Source: PWQG01 sp050486205 (GTDB lineage: Bacteria; Pseudomonadota; Gammaproteobacteria; Pseudomonadales; Pseudohongiellaceae). Taken from it: a stretch of 64,000 nt of DNA. The position numbers were made by a program, and so were the translations under genes. The DNA lies in contig JBJHCW010000004.1 of NCBI GenBank assembly GCA_050486205.1, forward strand, positions 62,001 through 126,000. The letters are read 5' to 3'. Positions 16,051 to 25,979 of the stretch are shown here, in pieces (within the stretch, counting starts at the first letter, position 1; each line of letters starts with the position of its first letter). The notes below the pieces were generated by a model. That model ran no database searches. It worked only from the letters and a program-made list of their open reading frames with translations, and was not told the origin of the DNA.

Positions 16051-18000
16051 ATGGCCTCTGCTGTTCAGCCCAAAGTCGTGTCACCGCAGTTCAGCAGTGC
16101 TTCCCGGTCTGCCGACAACCTGGTCGCACGTCTGCGCATCAGCGCTGAGCCGGGCGCAGATCTGCTCCTCAATCCCACCGATGCTGGCGCCCGCGAGCCG
16201 GGTACCGATCGCCCGTTTATCATTTCCCGCAACGCCGCGCAGCGGGACAATGGCCTGGTAGCTGCCGTGATCGGGGCCCCGCTCGTCCCGGCGGAAGAAA
16301 CGGGCAGCACAGGTTCAGACACAAGACACATTGATGCCCATGGTCTGCTCGACCTTTATGAAGCTGGCGGGCAAGACTGCCTGACGCAACTGCAGGGCGC
16401 CTGGGCCGTTGTTATTGTTGATCCCCAAAAGGGGTGCATCCTGCTGGCCAATGACCGGATGGGTCGTCAACCGCTGTTCTACTCGATAAACGATGATTCT
16501 GTGCTCATGGGCAGCAGTCTTGACAGCCTTCGGCTGCTCTGCACTGACACCGGACTGGATGCCCAGGCGCTTTATCACTATACCTATTTCCACATGGTGC
16601 CGGCGCCCGGCGCGGCCATCGACGGTTTCCAGAAGCTGGAATCAGCCAGTGTGCTGGAATTGACCCCGGACCGGCGCACACTTGCCCGCTACTGGACCCC
16701 CACCTTCCATGAACGGTTCGGAGAAAGCTCAGCTGTCACGGCGGCCAGCGCCCATGAAGAGCTGCGGCGCCGGCTGAAAACCGCTGTGAAGCGCTGCGTT
16801 GTCGCGGGTGGAGACCTGACCAGTGCCCCGGAGACTGCCGAAACGGAAACCACCAGAGTGGGCGCCTTCCTCAGTGGCGGACTGGACAGCTCAACCGTTG
16901 CGGGCATGCTCAGCGAAGTCCAGGGTGGCAGCGCTGACGCCTACGCCATCGGTTTTGATGCCGAAGGTTATGATGAAATGCCGTTTGCGCGCCTTGCTGC
17001 GCAGCACTTTGGTGTTCGTCTGCATGAACACTACGTGACGCCAGAGGAGGTGGTGCGGGTATTGCCGGATATTGCCGCCGCCTTTGATGAGCCCTTTGGC
17101 AATTCCTCCGTGCTGCCTGCCTATTTCTGCGCCCATATGGCCGCTGAAGATGGTGTTGAGGTATTGCTCGCCGGCGATGGCGGTGATGAATTGTTCGCCG
17201 GCAACGAGCGTTACGCGAGTCAGAGAATTTTCGAACGTTATCGAAGTGCCCCCCGATGGCTGCGTGCTGGTCTCATCGAGCCACTGGTCAGAGCCCTGCC
17301 CCAAAGACTGCCGCTGGTTGCCAAAGGGCGCAGCTTTCTGCGCCAGGCCAACACGCCGCTGCCAGATCGCCTGCAGTATTACAGCTTTCTGGAGCAGAAC
17401 CGCCCCGAGGATGTATTCAGTGCACAATTCCTGTGGCACATTGATCAGTCCCGTCCCCTTCAGCGGCTGAACGACATCTACCACTTGCCACAGGACGCCT
17501 CGGCGCTGAACCGGATGCTGTTTCTGGATTGGCAGACCACCCTGGCAGACAATGATCTGCGCAAGGTGAACCAGGCCTGCGCGCTGGCCGGCGTGAAGGT
17601 TCGTTACCCCATGCTGGATGATGAGCTGGTTGAGTTTTCCTGCCGCATCCCGTCGGCCTGGAAGCTGCCAGCAAGCGGCGCAACAGGCAGCAGGCTGCGG
17701 GATTTCTACAAGCAGGGGCTCACCGGCTGGTTACCGGATGAAACCATCAACAAGAGCAAACACGGCTTTGGTCTGCCTTTTGGTGTCTGGATGAAGAACC
17801 ACAAACCCCTGCAGGAGATGGCGTACGAAAATATCGGTCAGCTGAAAGCACGGGGCATTTTCCTGCCGCAGTTTCTTGATCAGGCCATCGCCAGCCACCG
17901 GCATGGTCATGCAGCCTATTTCGGTGAGCTGATCTGGATACTGACCTGTCTTGAATTCTGGCTGGCAGCCAATGAGCCAGCCTACCGGGTCGAGGACTGA
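16051..18000 (+). CDS. Asparagine synthetase-like protein lacking the N-terminal Cys
   Basis: A 649-residue AsnB-like protein. The C-terminal synthetase domain has a PP-loop (AFLSGGLDSSTVAGM) and LLAGDGGDELFAGNERY; the N-terminal half follows the glutaminase fold (GAWAVVIVDPQKGCILLAND, MGRQPLFYS). The Cys2 nucleophile normally given by MCGI is absent: the protein begins MASAVQPK after ATG 16051 (AAGG upstream), and the TTG eight codons earlier gives no Cys either. It therefore cannot use glutamine in the usual way. It may use ammonia, or adenylate a carboxylate for another nucleophile. The neighbours are an acyl amino acid synthase and glycan genes. Confidence 0.87.
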   Translation: MASAVQPKVVSPQFSSASRSADNLVARLRISAEPGADLLLNPTDAGAREPGTDRPFIISRNAAQRDNGLVAAVIGAPLVPAEETGSTGSDTRHIDAHGLLDLYEAGGQDCLTQLQGAWAVVIVDPQKGCILLANDRMGRQPLFYSINDDSVLMGSSLDSLRLLCTDTGLDAQALYHYTYFHMVPAPGAAIDGFQKLESASVLELTPDRRTLARYWTPTFHERFGESSAVTAASAHEELRRRLKTAVKRCVVAGGDLTSAPETAETETTRVGAFLSGGLDSSTVAGMLSEVQGGSADAYAIGFDAEGYDEMPFARLAAQHFGVRLHEHYVTPEEVVRVLPDIAAAFDEPFGNSSVLPAYFCAHMAAEDGVEVLLAGDGGDELFAGNERYASQRIFERYRSAPRWLRAGLIEPLVRALPQRLPLVAKGRSFLRQANTPLPDRLQYYSFLEQNRPEDVFSAQFLWHIDQSRPLQRLNDIYHLPQDASALNRMLFLDWQTTLADNDLRKVNQACALAGVKVRYPMLDDELVEFSCRIPSAWKLPASGATGSRLRDFYKQGLTGWLPDETINKSKHGFGLPFGVWMKNHKPLQEMAYENIGQLKARGIFLPQFLDQAIASHRHGHAAYFGELIWILTCLEFWLAANEPAYRVED

Positions 18001-18060
18001 TCACTTGTCGGTTCTGGTTCGCGTCTGGCACGGCACCCTAACCAAATTCAACAAACGAAA

Positions 18061-18096
18061 GGCTCGATACAGGAAAACCTGAAAGCCAGATTTTTT
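18061..18096 (+). terminator. Weak rho-independent terminator
   Basis: The stem CAGG-AAAA-CCTG is extended by GGCT/AGCC across an asymmetric internal loop and followed by TTTTTT. It lies about 60 bases after the asparagine-synthetase-like stop and before the flippase gene. The stem is short, so read-through is likely. Confidence 0.4.
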
Positions 18097-18137
18097 CGTT
18101 TTCCTTGTGAATTGAATCAACACTGTGTCGAAAAAAT

Positions 18138-19643
18138 ATGATTGATGACAACAAAAGCAACAAGTATGACCACTTGCTTAGCACAGAACATCTAAAATCC
18201 GATCTAGGGACGCGCTCAGTACGCTCCAGCGTAGTAACGCTGGCAAGTAAGAGTTCCACGTTTGCGCTGACGATGATCTCAACCATGGTGTTGGCCAGAT
18301 TGATCAGCCCGGAGGACTTTGGGCTTTTTGCCATGGTATCCATATTTACAAGCTTATTGTCGATATTCAAGGATGCGGGCCTGGGAACGGCGACGGTTCG
18401 TAAACAGGGATTGACCCATCCCGAAGTGACCAATATTTTTTGGATCAACAACCTGATTTCGGTTTGCCTTGGCTTGGTAATTGTTCTCATGTCCCCGGTG
18501 GTTGCCTGGTTCTATGGTGATCCGCGGCTGACTCTGATGACGGCCTCGCTATCGCTGGGGTTCATAGTCAGTGGCTTTGGAATCCAGCACCATGCGCTGA
18601 TGAGTCGCCAGATGCGTTTCAATGAGCTGGCCCTTGTGCATATTTTTGCGCTTGTTGTAGGGATTCTCGCTGGCATCACTGCCGCCTATTTCGGAGCTAC
18701 CTACTGGTCGCTGGTTATCCTCCAATTCGTGACCGTCTTCACTACTACTACTTTGTGCTGGATTCTATGTAAATGGCGTCCCGGGCTGCCACGCCGTGAT
18801 GTGAGCGTGCGTGGCATGGTATTTTTCGGTGGCAACCTGACAGGTAGCCGGATCATAAATTTCTTTAATCTCAATCTGGGTAACATTCTCATTGGCAGAT
18901 ATGTGGGCGCGGCATCACTGGGGATGTATGACAGAGCAAACCAGTTGCTCCACATGCCTGTGCATCAGTTCAGCTTTCCGATAGGTCGTGTGGCGATTCC
19001 GGCGCTAAGTAGCCTGCAATCAACACCGGACAGGTTTCGCAACTATTATCGCTATGTGGTTTTCTTCATCGGTTTGATTACGTTTCCTTTTGTGTTCGCG
19101 CTGCTTGTTTTTGCCAATGAGGTTGTGCTGGTAGTCCTTGGGTCTCAGTGGACGGATGTAACGCCAATATTCCAGCTACTGGTGCCGGCCTCATTTGTCG
19201 GTATTATCAGAGTCGCCCTGAGATGGATTTATATTACTCTCGGCCATGCAGACAGGTTGCTTCGGTGGGGCTTTGTTGACTTGATCAGTAATATTGTCTT
19301 TCTGGCCATCGGTATTCAATATGGAGTCCTTGGTGTTGCCTTGGCTTTCAGTGCAAAAGCCTTGTTACTGATCTTCCCGGAAGTTTTGTATTGCATGAAG
19401 GGTACTTTCCTCAAAGCCTCGGATTTGTACCAGCCCCTGATGTATTCATTCGTATACTCTTCGCTTGCCTGCGGGATTGTATGGGCGCTAAAGGCATATG
19501 TTGATCCTCAGTGGAATCCGTTTTTGATCGGTATGGTAGGAGGCACCATTTTTATGATGACTTATTTACTTCTTTATGTTTCGCTTGCTGATAGCAGGAA
19601 CCTTTTCTTCAAAAATATCAAAAAGATCCGATCCATGGTTTGA
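18138..19643 (+). CDS. Polysaccharide flippase (Wzx/MOP superfamily)
   Basis: A 501-residue integral membrane protein with about 12-14 predicted spans, of the oligosaccharide flippase family that moves lipid-linked repeat units across the inner membrane. Typical motifs are MVLARLISPEDFGLFAMVSI near residue 55 and LGNILIGRYVGAASLGMYDR near 255. A hydrophilic N-terminus of about 30 residues precedes the first span. No strong ribosome site is seen before the ATG. It is the only flippase in the window, so it may serve both this island and the XrtA locus. Base composition is visibly lower in GC than upstream. Confidence 0.88.
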   Translation: MIDDNKSNKYDHLLSTEHLKSDLGTRSVRSSVVTLASKSSTFALTMISTMVLARLISPEDFGLFAMVSIFTSLLSIFKDAGLGTATVRKQGLTHPEVTNIFWINNLISVCLGLVIVLMSPVVAWFYGDPRLTLMTASLSLGFIVSGFGIQHHALMSRQMRFNELALVHIFALVVGILAGITAAYFGATYWSLVILQFVTVFTTTTLCWILCKWRPGLPRRDVSVRGMVFFGGNLTGSRIINFFNLNLGNILIGRYVGAASLGMYDRANQLLHMPVHQFSFPIGRVAIPALSSLQSTPDRFRNYYRYVVFFIGLITFPFVFALLVFANEVVLVVLGSQWTDVTPIFQLLVPASFVGIIRVALRWIYITLGHADRLLRWGFVDLISNIVFLAIGIQYGVLGVALAFSAKALLLIFPEVLYCMKGTFLKASDLYQPLMYSFVYSSLACGIVWALKAYVDPQWNPFLIGMVGGTIFMMTYLLLYVSLADSRNLFFKNIKKIRSMV

Positions 19644-19712
19644 CGTCAGCTCAAGCATGGTAGACTGTGCAGCGTCGCGCAGTCGAGTCGATATCCGGTG
19701 CGGGGGTTATAA

Positions 19713-20918
19713 ATGAGCAGCAACGTCGTTGAAATGCTTTGTCTTGGAGATTTGATGCTCCATTCTAGATACGATGAAATCGCAACCAGTCGTGGTACTG
19801 ATTTCGTTTTTGAAAAAGTCTCATCTGTTTTGAGTCAGACGGATTTACTGTTCGGCAATCTGGAAGTGGTTCTGTCAAATGAAGGCGAGCCAGTTTCGGG
19901 GAAACTGTGCTTACGAGGAAGTGGTGACTATCTACAGGCGTTGAAAAGACACAACATTGATATCGTTTCTCTTGCCAATAACCACACATTCGATTTTGGA
20001 CCTGGCGCTTACGCCGATATGGAATCCCAATTGGCGGACTTGGGGATTGCGACCGTCGGTGCCGGTAACAATGCGAGTGAAAGTCGTCAGCTTGAAATTG
20101 TTGAAAAAGACGGAATTCGTTTCGGATTTCTGGCGTACGCGTCAAGGACAACCAAAGCGTCCCATATCGCGAACCAGGAATCACCCGGAGTTGCCCCTCT
20201 GGATCAGGAAATTGTATTGGAGGATGTAGCTCGCTATCGGGATGAAGTTGACCATCTGGCTGTAAGTTTTCACTGGGGTGTAGAGTACGCGGAATACCCA
20301 ACACCGGATCAAATGAAAATAGCGCACAGTGTTATCGATGCCGGTGCACGTCTCATAATAGGGCATCACCCCCATATCATTCAGGGTCATGAGGTATACA
20401 AGGACGGTGTCATTCTCTATAGCCTTGGTAACTTTTGTGACTCTGACCTGGACTGGCAAGGCGACGATCGAGTATATCGCTCCAAGTTAAGGGTAGCTGA
20501 TAGAGAGTCCATACTGGCACAGATCCGATTCTCAAAATCCGGGATTGTCGATCTGGAGTTCCTGCCAATTTGGCTGAATGATGTCGGGCAGCCTGAAATA
20601 GCTGAAGGTGAGAAACTCGAGGAACTTCGGGAGAAATTCAATCGTCGTAGCGAGATTATTGCCAGGCCGGATTTTCAGACTTATTGGGAAAAAATGATCA
20701 TAAAAAAGCGTGTTGGTGGCCCGCTTAAGAACTGGCTGGAATCAGGCAGTTTATGGGACAAGGTGAAAAATTTTCGACCATCACAATTTCTCACACTGTG
20801 GGCATTGATTGAGATGTATTTTCAGACGCGTTTCTCGCGTTCGTCGAAGAAGTACTTTTTGCTGAATCCCGGTGACGACGAAAAACCAAGGCCCTATGTT
20901 GGTAAACGAAAAAAGTGA
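19713..20918 (+). CDS. CapA/PgsA-like metallophosphatase-fold protein
   Basis: A 401-residue protein of the CapA family, related to calcineurin-like phosphoesterases and found in poly-gamma-glutamate and capsule loci. The metal-site motifs are in order: LCLGDLMLHSR, FGNLEVVLSNEGEP, SLANNHTFDFG, FHWGVEYAEYP, IGHHPHIIQGHEV and YSLGNFCDSD. There is no signal peptide or membrane anchor, unlike capsule CapA, so it probably acts in the cytoplasm. GGGGG lies 6 bases before the ATG. Its stop overlaps the GTG start of the next gene by 4 bases, so CapA, the asparagine-synthetase-like protein and the glycosyltransferase form one operon. Confidence 0.87.
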   Translation: MSSNVVEMLCLGDLMLHSRYDEIATSRGTDFVFEKVSSVLSQTDLLFGNLEVVLSNEGEPVSGKLCLRGSGDYLQALKRHNIDIVSLANNHTFDFGPGAYADMESQLADLGIATVGAGNNASESRQLEIVEKDGIRFGFLAYASRTTKASHIANQESPGVAPLDQEIVLEDVARYRDEVDHLAVSFHWGVEYAEYPTPDQMKIAHSVIDAGARLIIGHHPHIIQGHEVYKDGVILYSLGNFCDSDLDWQGDDRVYRSKLRVADRESILAQIRFSKSGIVDLEFLPIWLNDVGQPEIAEGEKLEELREKFNRRSEIIARPDFQTYWEKMIIKKRVGGPLKNWLESGSLWDKVKNFRPSQFLTLWALIEMYFQTRFSRSSKKYFLLNPGDDEKPRPYVGKRKK

Positions 20919-22684
20919 TATCTCAGGCTATGGAAAAAGGATTTTTCGGTTGTCTTGGTCCCGGAGGCGGTGCCACTGAACAATTGGAAGAGGTAATTAC
21001 CACGGCGGCCAGCGACGGATGGTCATTGCGGCTGAAGAACACAGATGCTTCGTTTCATGAATGGGCCGATGGCTTTGTTCTGTTCTCTGGCACTGGATTC
21101 TATCATTCAGAAAATGACGGCAATAAGGTCAGCGCGGAATCCATCGCTTTGCAGTATCAGGCGCGCGGCGCGTTTGTCGCAGATTCGTTCGATGGCTCCT
21201 TCGCAGTGCTGGTGTGGGACGCCGCGCTTCAAAAATTGTTTCTATGGCGCGACGATGCAGGCGCCAGGTTGCTTTATTATTATCAGGCGCCCGACAACAG
21301 CTTCTGGTTTGCAAGCAGCTTGCAGCTACTGATGCGCTATCTGGGCAGGCGCCCCATATCAAAGCTCGGGCTTTCCGAATATCTACGCTTTCTGGATATA
21401 TCCCCCCCCTATACGATTTACGAAGATGTTGTATTCCTGCCCTCCGAAAAGCTGGTTCGGGTAGAGCCGGGCAGGCTTGTTGAGTGTGAAGACAAGCCTT
21501 CGCCTGCTGCTGCGAGTTTTGAGAAATTCAGTGATTTTGAGGAAGTGGTTACCGCTTTTGACGGGCTGTTGAAAAACAGTGTCGAGACGCAGATTGAGTC
21601 GGTGCCGCGGCTCTGTTCCTTTTTAAGCGGCGGGGTGGACTCCTCTCTTGTTTCTGCCGTTGCTGCAAGCATTCGTGATGATGTGCGCGCGGTGACAGTG
21701 GGGTTTGAAGACCCGCGGCTTGATGAGTCTCCGGTGGCTAAGCGAATTACAGCGCATCTTGGTATCGCTCACGATGTCATGTGTTTTTCCCAGGAGGAAG
21801 ACCTGCAGGCGTTTGAGACTTTTACGACATTGGTCGGTTCACCTTTTGCCGACCCGGCTATCATCCCAACATTTCAATGCTTCGAAAAAACGGCACCGAC
21901 CTGCGACCTTGTTCTGGACGGCACCGGTGCTGATACCTTGATCGGCATGATGCCGGCGCGGCATCTCAGATTCATATTGAATTACTCGTCGCGCCTTCCT
22001 GTGCCGGCACGTAAGTTCATCGCGAAGTCGCTTGGCATGACAAAAGCCAGCCGGCGTTACAGGGATCTTTTTGATTTTGACGATCCGGTGGAGCTGATGA
22101 TCCGCTGGAAGGGCTGGACCAGATCGCAGATCAGCGAGCTGCGTGCAGAGCCTTGTGATCTTTCACACACAATGTTCTATCGAATTTACCGTGAGGGACA
22201 TACAGAAATGAGCCCTTATGAGTTGTACAGCAGTTTGATGGGTAATCTTCCGGATGATCGTATACACCAGTCACGGGCGCTTTTTGGTCCTGAGGTTGTG
22301 TTTCCGTTCTTTGATCCAAAGATACAGAGTTTTGTTCGCAGTCTTCCTATGGAATTTCGTTATGCACCGGGTGAGCCCAAAAAACTGTTTCGCCATCTGC
22401 TGGCCCGTTACGTGCCAGAGCGCATCTGGAATGTTCCCAAACACGGCTTTGATTATCCTTTCGATAAGCTGATGCGATACAAGGACGATTATCTGATCAG
22501 AAAGTACCTGTCAGCAGAGGCGCTTGAGCGGCATGGATTGTTCGATACCGATATTGCCCGGAATTACATTCAAAGCTTCCTTGATGGCGACCGGTCAGTG
22601 CGATTCAAGGTCTGGGCGCTGCTGGTCTTCCAGGCATGGTATGAGAATTCCTACCAGCAACAGGGTGATGGTTTGAAGGCATGA
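20915..22684 (+). CDS. Second asparagine synthetase-like protein without Cys2
   Basis: A 589-residue protein with a degenerate glutaminase half (AVLVWDAALQKLFLWRDDAGA) and a synthetase half with the PP-loop SFLSGGVDSSLVSAVAAS and DLVLDGTGADTLIG. The start is GTG at 20915, overlapping the upstream stop, or ATG at 20930. Both give GFFGCLGPGGG near the N-terminus, where the Cys is internal and cannot act as an N-terminal nucleophile. The nearby C-terminal WNVPKHGFDYPFDKL is typical of AsnB-like enzymes. Its operon position between CapA-like and glycosyltransferase genes suggests that it amidates or activates a sugar acid or amino acid of the glycan. Confidence 0.85.
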   Translation: MISQAMEKGFFGCLGPGGGATEQLEEVITTAASDGWSLRLKNTDASFHEWADGFVLFSGTGFYHSENDGNKVSAESIALQYQARGAFVADSFDGSFAVLVWDAALQKLFLWRDDAGARLLYYYQAPDNSFWFASSLQLLMRYLGRRPISKLGLSEYLRFLDISPPYTIYEDVVFLPSEKLVRVEPGRLVECEDKPSPAAASFEKFSDFEEVVTAFDGLLKNSVETQIESVPRLCSFLSGGVDSSLVSAVAASIRDDVRAVTVGFEDPRLDESPVAKRITAHLGIAHDVMCFSQEEDLQAFETFTTLVGSPFADPAIIPTFQCFEKTAPTCDLVLDGTGADTLIGMMPARHLRFILNYSSRLPVPARKFIAKSLGMTKASRRYRDLFDFDDPVELMIRWKGWTRSQISELRAEPCDLSHTMFYRIYREGHTEMSPYELYSSLMGNLPDDRIHQSRALFGPEVVFPFFDPKIQSFVRSLPMEFRYAPGEPKKLFRHLLARYVPERIWNVPKHGFDYPFDKLMRYKDDYLIRKYLSAEALERHGLFDTDIARNYIQSFLDGDRSVRFKVWALLVFQAWYENSYQQQGDGLKA

Positions 22685-23835
22685 GAATATTGATGTATTC
22701 AACCTATTTCCCCCCGCACTACAGTGGCGCGGCAAAGCAGGCCATCTCGCTGGCGAAGAGGCTTCGGGCTCACGGACATGAAGTGGAATTCATCACACTG
22801 CAAAGGCAGGGCGAGAGCTCTTCAGCCGAGTATGACGGGTTCAGGCTCTGGCGGATACGTGAAGGCAAGGGTAAGCACCGGGAGTTTGCCTTCTGGTGGA
22901 ATTTCTTCATGTTTGTGTGGCGGCGGCGGCGTGACTTTGACATCCTGCACAGTCATGGCGCCTATTACTACAACAGCTTCATCGGTCCGCTGGCGCGTAT
23001 ATTCGGAAAGAAGAGCCTGGTGAAAACCAGCCTGGCCAACAATGATCTGGCTGGACTGGGCAAGGGGCTATCCGGGCGTCTTCACCGTTTTTTTCTTGAC
23101 CGGGTTGATGTGTATATTGCCATCAGCCAGGAGCTCAGGGATGAGTTCAGTTTGCTTGAATTTCCCGACAACAAGGTGCTTCTGATTCCCAATGGCGTTG
23201 ATACAGATCGCTTCCGGCCCCTGCCACCCGAGGAGAAGCAGGCGACAAAGCAGCGCCTTGGCCTTGACGGCGAAACACCTGTTGCCCTGACGGTCGGGGT
23301 GTTTGATAAAAGAAAGAACATCGGCTGGCTGATCAACGAGTGGATACACAATGAGGGCTTTGGAACACAGGCCAAACTACTGGCCATTGGTCCGCAAAGC
23401 CGTGAGGACAAAGGTGGTGCTTTTCTGCTCAGCCTCAAGGACACGGCTGGCAAACACCCGCATCTGGTACAGATTCTCGGCCATGTGGATTCAATAGAAG
23501 ACTATTTCCAGATTGCTGATGTGTTCATTCTCTCCTCAACAAACGAGGGGATGCCCAATGTTGTGCTGGAAGCCATGGCGGCTGGCTTGCCCTGTATTGC
23601 TACTGCGGTCAGTGGATGTGGCGATCTTGTGGAGAGCGGAGTCAACGGTTATCTGTTTCCGCCCAACGATACAGACGGGTTGCGCGACGCACTTCAGCAG
23701 TTGTTTTCCGGTGATTCAGATAATAAAGCGCGCTACGGAGCGGCTTCGCGTAATCTGATTGAGAGTCAGTTTTCAATGAATGCGCTGGCGCGACGTTATT
23801 CCGAATTGTACGACCATCTTCGCCAAGACACGTGA
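22681..23835 (+). CDS. Glycosyltransferase family 4
   Basis: A 384-residue GT-B glycosyltransferase. The N-terminal acceptor domain starts MRILMYSTYFPPHYSGAAKQ; the C-terminal nucleotide-sugar domain has IPNGVDTDRFRPL, TVGVFDKRKNIGWL and SSTNEGMPNVVLEAMAAGLP, the EX7E-type motif of GT4. The sugar donor and acceptor cannot be told. The ATG overlaps the preceding stop (ATGA). It is the last gene of the plus-strand operon and is convergent with the O-antigen ligase gene, 18 bases apart. Confidence 0.92.
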   Translation: MRILMYSTYFPPHYSGAAKQAISLAKRLRAHGHEVEFITLQRQGESSSAEYDGFRLWRIREGKGKHREFAFWWNFFMFVWRRRRDFDILHSHGAYYYNSFIGPLARIFGKKSLVKTSLANNDLAGLGKGLSGRLHRFFLDRVDVYIAISQELRDEFSLLEFPDNKVLLIPNGVDTDRFRPLPPEEKQATKQRLGLDGETPVALTVGVFDKRKNIGWLINEWIHNEGFGTQAKLLAIGPQSREDKGGAFLLSLKDTAGKHPHLVQILGHVDSIEDYFQIADVFILSSTNEGMPNVVLEAMAAGLPCIATAVSGCGDLVESGVNGYLFPPNDTDGLRDALQQLFSGDSDNKARYGAASRNLIESQFSMNALARRYSELYDHLRQDT

Positions 23836-23853
23836 GGTGACTGACAGTAAATG

Positions 23854-25758
23854 CTATGCAGCGCGGGCATCACGAAAACGAGACGACTGCGGCTGCATTA
23901 ACATAGTGGACAGCGCCAGTAACAGAGCCAGGTAAAACAACATCATCACGCGCGGCGAGAAAAACACTGTACTGAATATCCCGATAGTGAGCAGGCCAAG
24001 AAGTGCGCTGAGCACGAATGCGTAGGTGTGATCCCCATGGATGGCACGGCGAAACAGGTACAGAAAGGCCACAAGGGTCAATAACACGAAAGCTGTAAGG
24101 CCCAGCCATCCCTGCTCGAAGTACAGCTCCAGCCACTGGTTCTCGGTTCGCCAGATATCCAGATCATAGGTGGTGTAATACCAGTGCCGTGACCCGGCGG
24201 CAAAATCGGCATTGCGCAGCAGCTCTCTGCCCGCCTGATCGCGAAGCTGAACCGCCTCCAGGTTGATGACGCTACCACGAGAGAAATTACGCACCGTGAG
24301 GGCCAGGTGCCGCGGTGGAAAACCCTGCGGCTGTCCCAGGGCGCCTGTTGAAAACGTCACGGTCGTGGCATGGGCTTCCCCGGTGTCGGCAGGGAATCTG
24401 ACGCGTTGCGTTTCGCAGGCATAGGCGTACCGCACATGCTTCTGACACAGAAAGAACCAGAGGCTGGCCGGCGTTTCAGTGCGTCCACTCACCTCCATTT
24501 CCAGCGTGTCGCCAGCGAACCAGGGTACACGCTGATTGATGTACACCGACTGCCCGGTCCCCAGCACAAGTTGCCCGTCACTTCCATCGGTGCGGAATAG
24601 AAAGTTTGCTGGCAGCTCACCCGGCGGACTGTTCATGCGGGACTGCCGGGGATACGTGCCGGGGCCATGACCCAGGGTGGCGTATAAAAGCCCTGGCTGA
24701 CGAAGGTCAAGCGCGCGCTCCCAGAGAGTCACCCTTGCATTCAGATCCGCTTCGATCTCGCCCAGGCGCTGGGCGGCGTAGCCTTCTGTATGCGGCATGG
24801 CAACACCAACAACGATACCAGCCACCACCAGAACACTGGCAACACCAATCAGCGCAGCCCGTCGCTGCCCACGCCTCAATGCGATCAACCCGAAACCTGA
24901 GAGAACAACCGCGATCACTGCCACGCCCAGATAACCCGCTCGCGAATAGGTCACCAGCATTGCGTAAAGGCCGCCAGCAAGCAGGGCCAGGACGACCAGA
25001 AGTCGAAACCAGCCAGGCCGTGCCCACAGCCAGATCAGTGAGAAAGGCAGGGTCAGCACCAGGAAGGCTTCGATGCTCGGCCCGCCCACACGCATCTCTG
25101 TGAACAGACCCGAGACCCTGTACCCGCTATCGACGTTGAGCAGCCCTGGGTAAGCTGCGCGTTCCCATATCACTACAACGCAGATCAGCAACAGGCCAAG
25201 GACCATGCCCGGCACAAAATACTGCCGGAACGCTTCCCCGGGTGAAACACCGGTTTGAGGCAGCAGGAGAAAAATCAGCAGCGCCAGCACAAAACCCTTG
25301 ATCGCGCGCAGGATGTTGTACCCGGACATGTAGGCGGTGATGCCGGGTTCTGTCTGGCCAAGCGTTGCTTGCAGTGCCAGAGCGCTACTCACTACCAGAG
25401 ATAAGGTGAACAAGACCACAACGGGCCACAGACCGGCAGGCAGGCGCGGTAGGCCTACACCGACCCGTGCACACAGAAGCAGAGAGCCTACCGAGGCAAG
25501 AGCCAGTAGATCCAATTCGTCTGTGGCCTCAAAGCCGGTCAGCAGGGAGAAATCAAGTACTGCGGCGGCGGCCGGTATGATAACCAGGCAGGCAGCGGGT
25601 CGAAAGTGCAGGATCACACCGTATGCAACAAGACCCAGTGTCAACCATGGGGCCCACACCGGCCACATCACCGCGGCACCCAGGGCCACGCTCCAGAGGG
25701 TGAGACCGATTCCGCGTAATACCCACATGGGTCGTCCTGCAAGGAAGGCAGATGTCAT
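23854..25758 (-). CDS. O-antigen ligase/polymerase family protein with large periplasmic insertion
   Basis: A 634-residue multi-pass membrane protein of the Wzy/WaaL (Wzy_C) group. The conserved loop is VTLWERALDLRQPGLLYATL followed by GHGPGTYPRQSRM. Directly after it lies an unusual soluble insertion of about 150 residues (LVLGTGQSVYINQRVPWFAG, then beta-rich sequence to REL) that resembles a carbohydrate-binding jelly-roll, before the loop resumes with RTENQWLELYFEQGWLGL and the last spans. ATG 25758 is preferred for its AAGGGG site 8 bases upstream; a GTG at 25833 is possible. It is divergent from the giant secreted protein. Confidence 0.83.
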   Translation of the reverse strand: MTSAFLAGRPMWVLRGIGLTLWSVALGAAVMWPVWAPWLTLGLVAYGVILHFRPAACLVIIPAAAAVLDFSLLTGFEATDELDLLALASVGSLLLCARVGVGLPRLPAGLWPVVVLFTLSLVVSSALALQATLGQTEPGITAYMSGYNILRAIKGFVLALLIFLLLPQTGVSPGEAFRQYFVPGMVLGLLLICVVVIWERAAYPGLLNVDSGYRVSGLFTEMRVGGPSIEAFLVLTLPFSLIWLWARPGWFRLLVVLALLAGGLYAMLVTYSRAGYLGVAVIAVVLSGFGLIALRRGQRRAALIGVASVLVVAGIVVGVAMPHTEGYAAQRLGEIEADLNARVTLWERALDLRQPGLLYATLGHGPGTYPRQSRMNSPPGELPANFLFRTDGSDGQLVLGTGQSVYINQRVPWFAGDTLEMEVSGRTETPASLWFFLCQKHVRYAYACETQRVRFPADTGEAHATTVTFSTGALGQPQGFPPRHLALTVRNFSRGSVINLEAVQLRDQAGRELLRNADFAAGSRHWYYTTYDLDIWRTENQWLELYFEQGWLGLTAFVLLTLVAFLYLFRRAIHGDHTYAFVLSALLGLLTIGIFSTVFFSPRVMMLFYLALLLALSTMLMQPQSSRFRDARAA

Positions 25759-25979
25759 CTGTTGCTGCCCCTTGAAATAAAAATCAAGGTATCCGGATGA
25801 CAAGGGATTGTCCAGTTTCTGAAGCAACCACACCCCGCCCCGACTAAGCTTGACTTAAAAAGGGGAGGGCGGCAGTCTAGTTACCCTGACGTTCGACGAC
25901 GAATGGACTCGCTCACGGGCGTCTTTCGCTTCCGGGGAGGTGCCCGGATCAATTGCCCGATGCTTTTTGAGGTTGCAGT

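Noticed and set aside
18001..18137. Possible sigma-54 element (CTGGCACG) before the flippase gene
   Set aside because: The -24 half matches, but no TTGC follows at the correct spacing.
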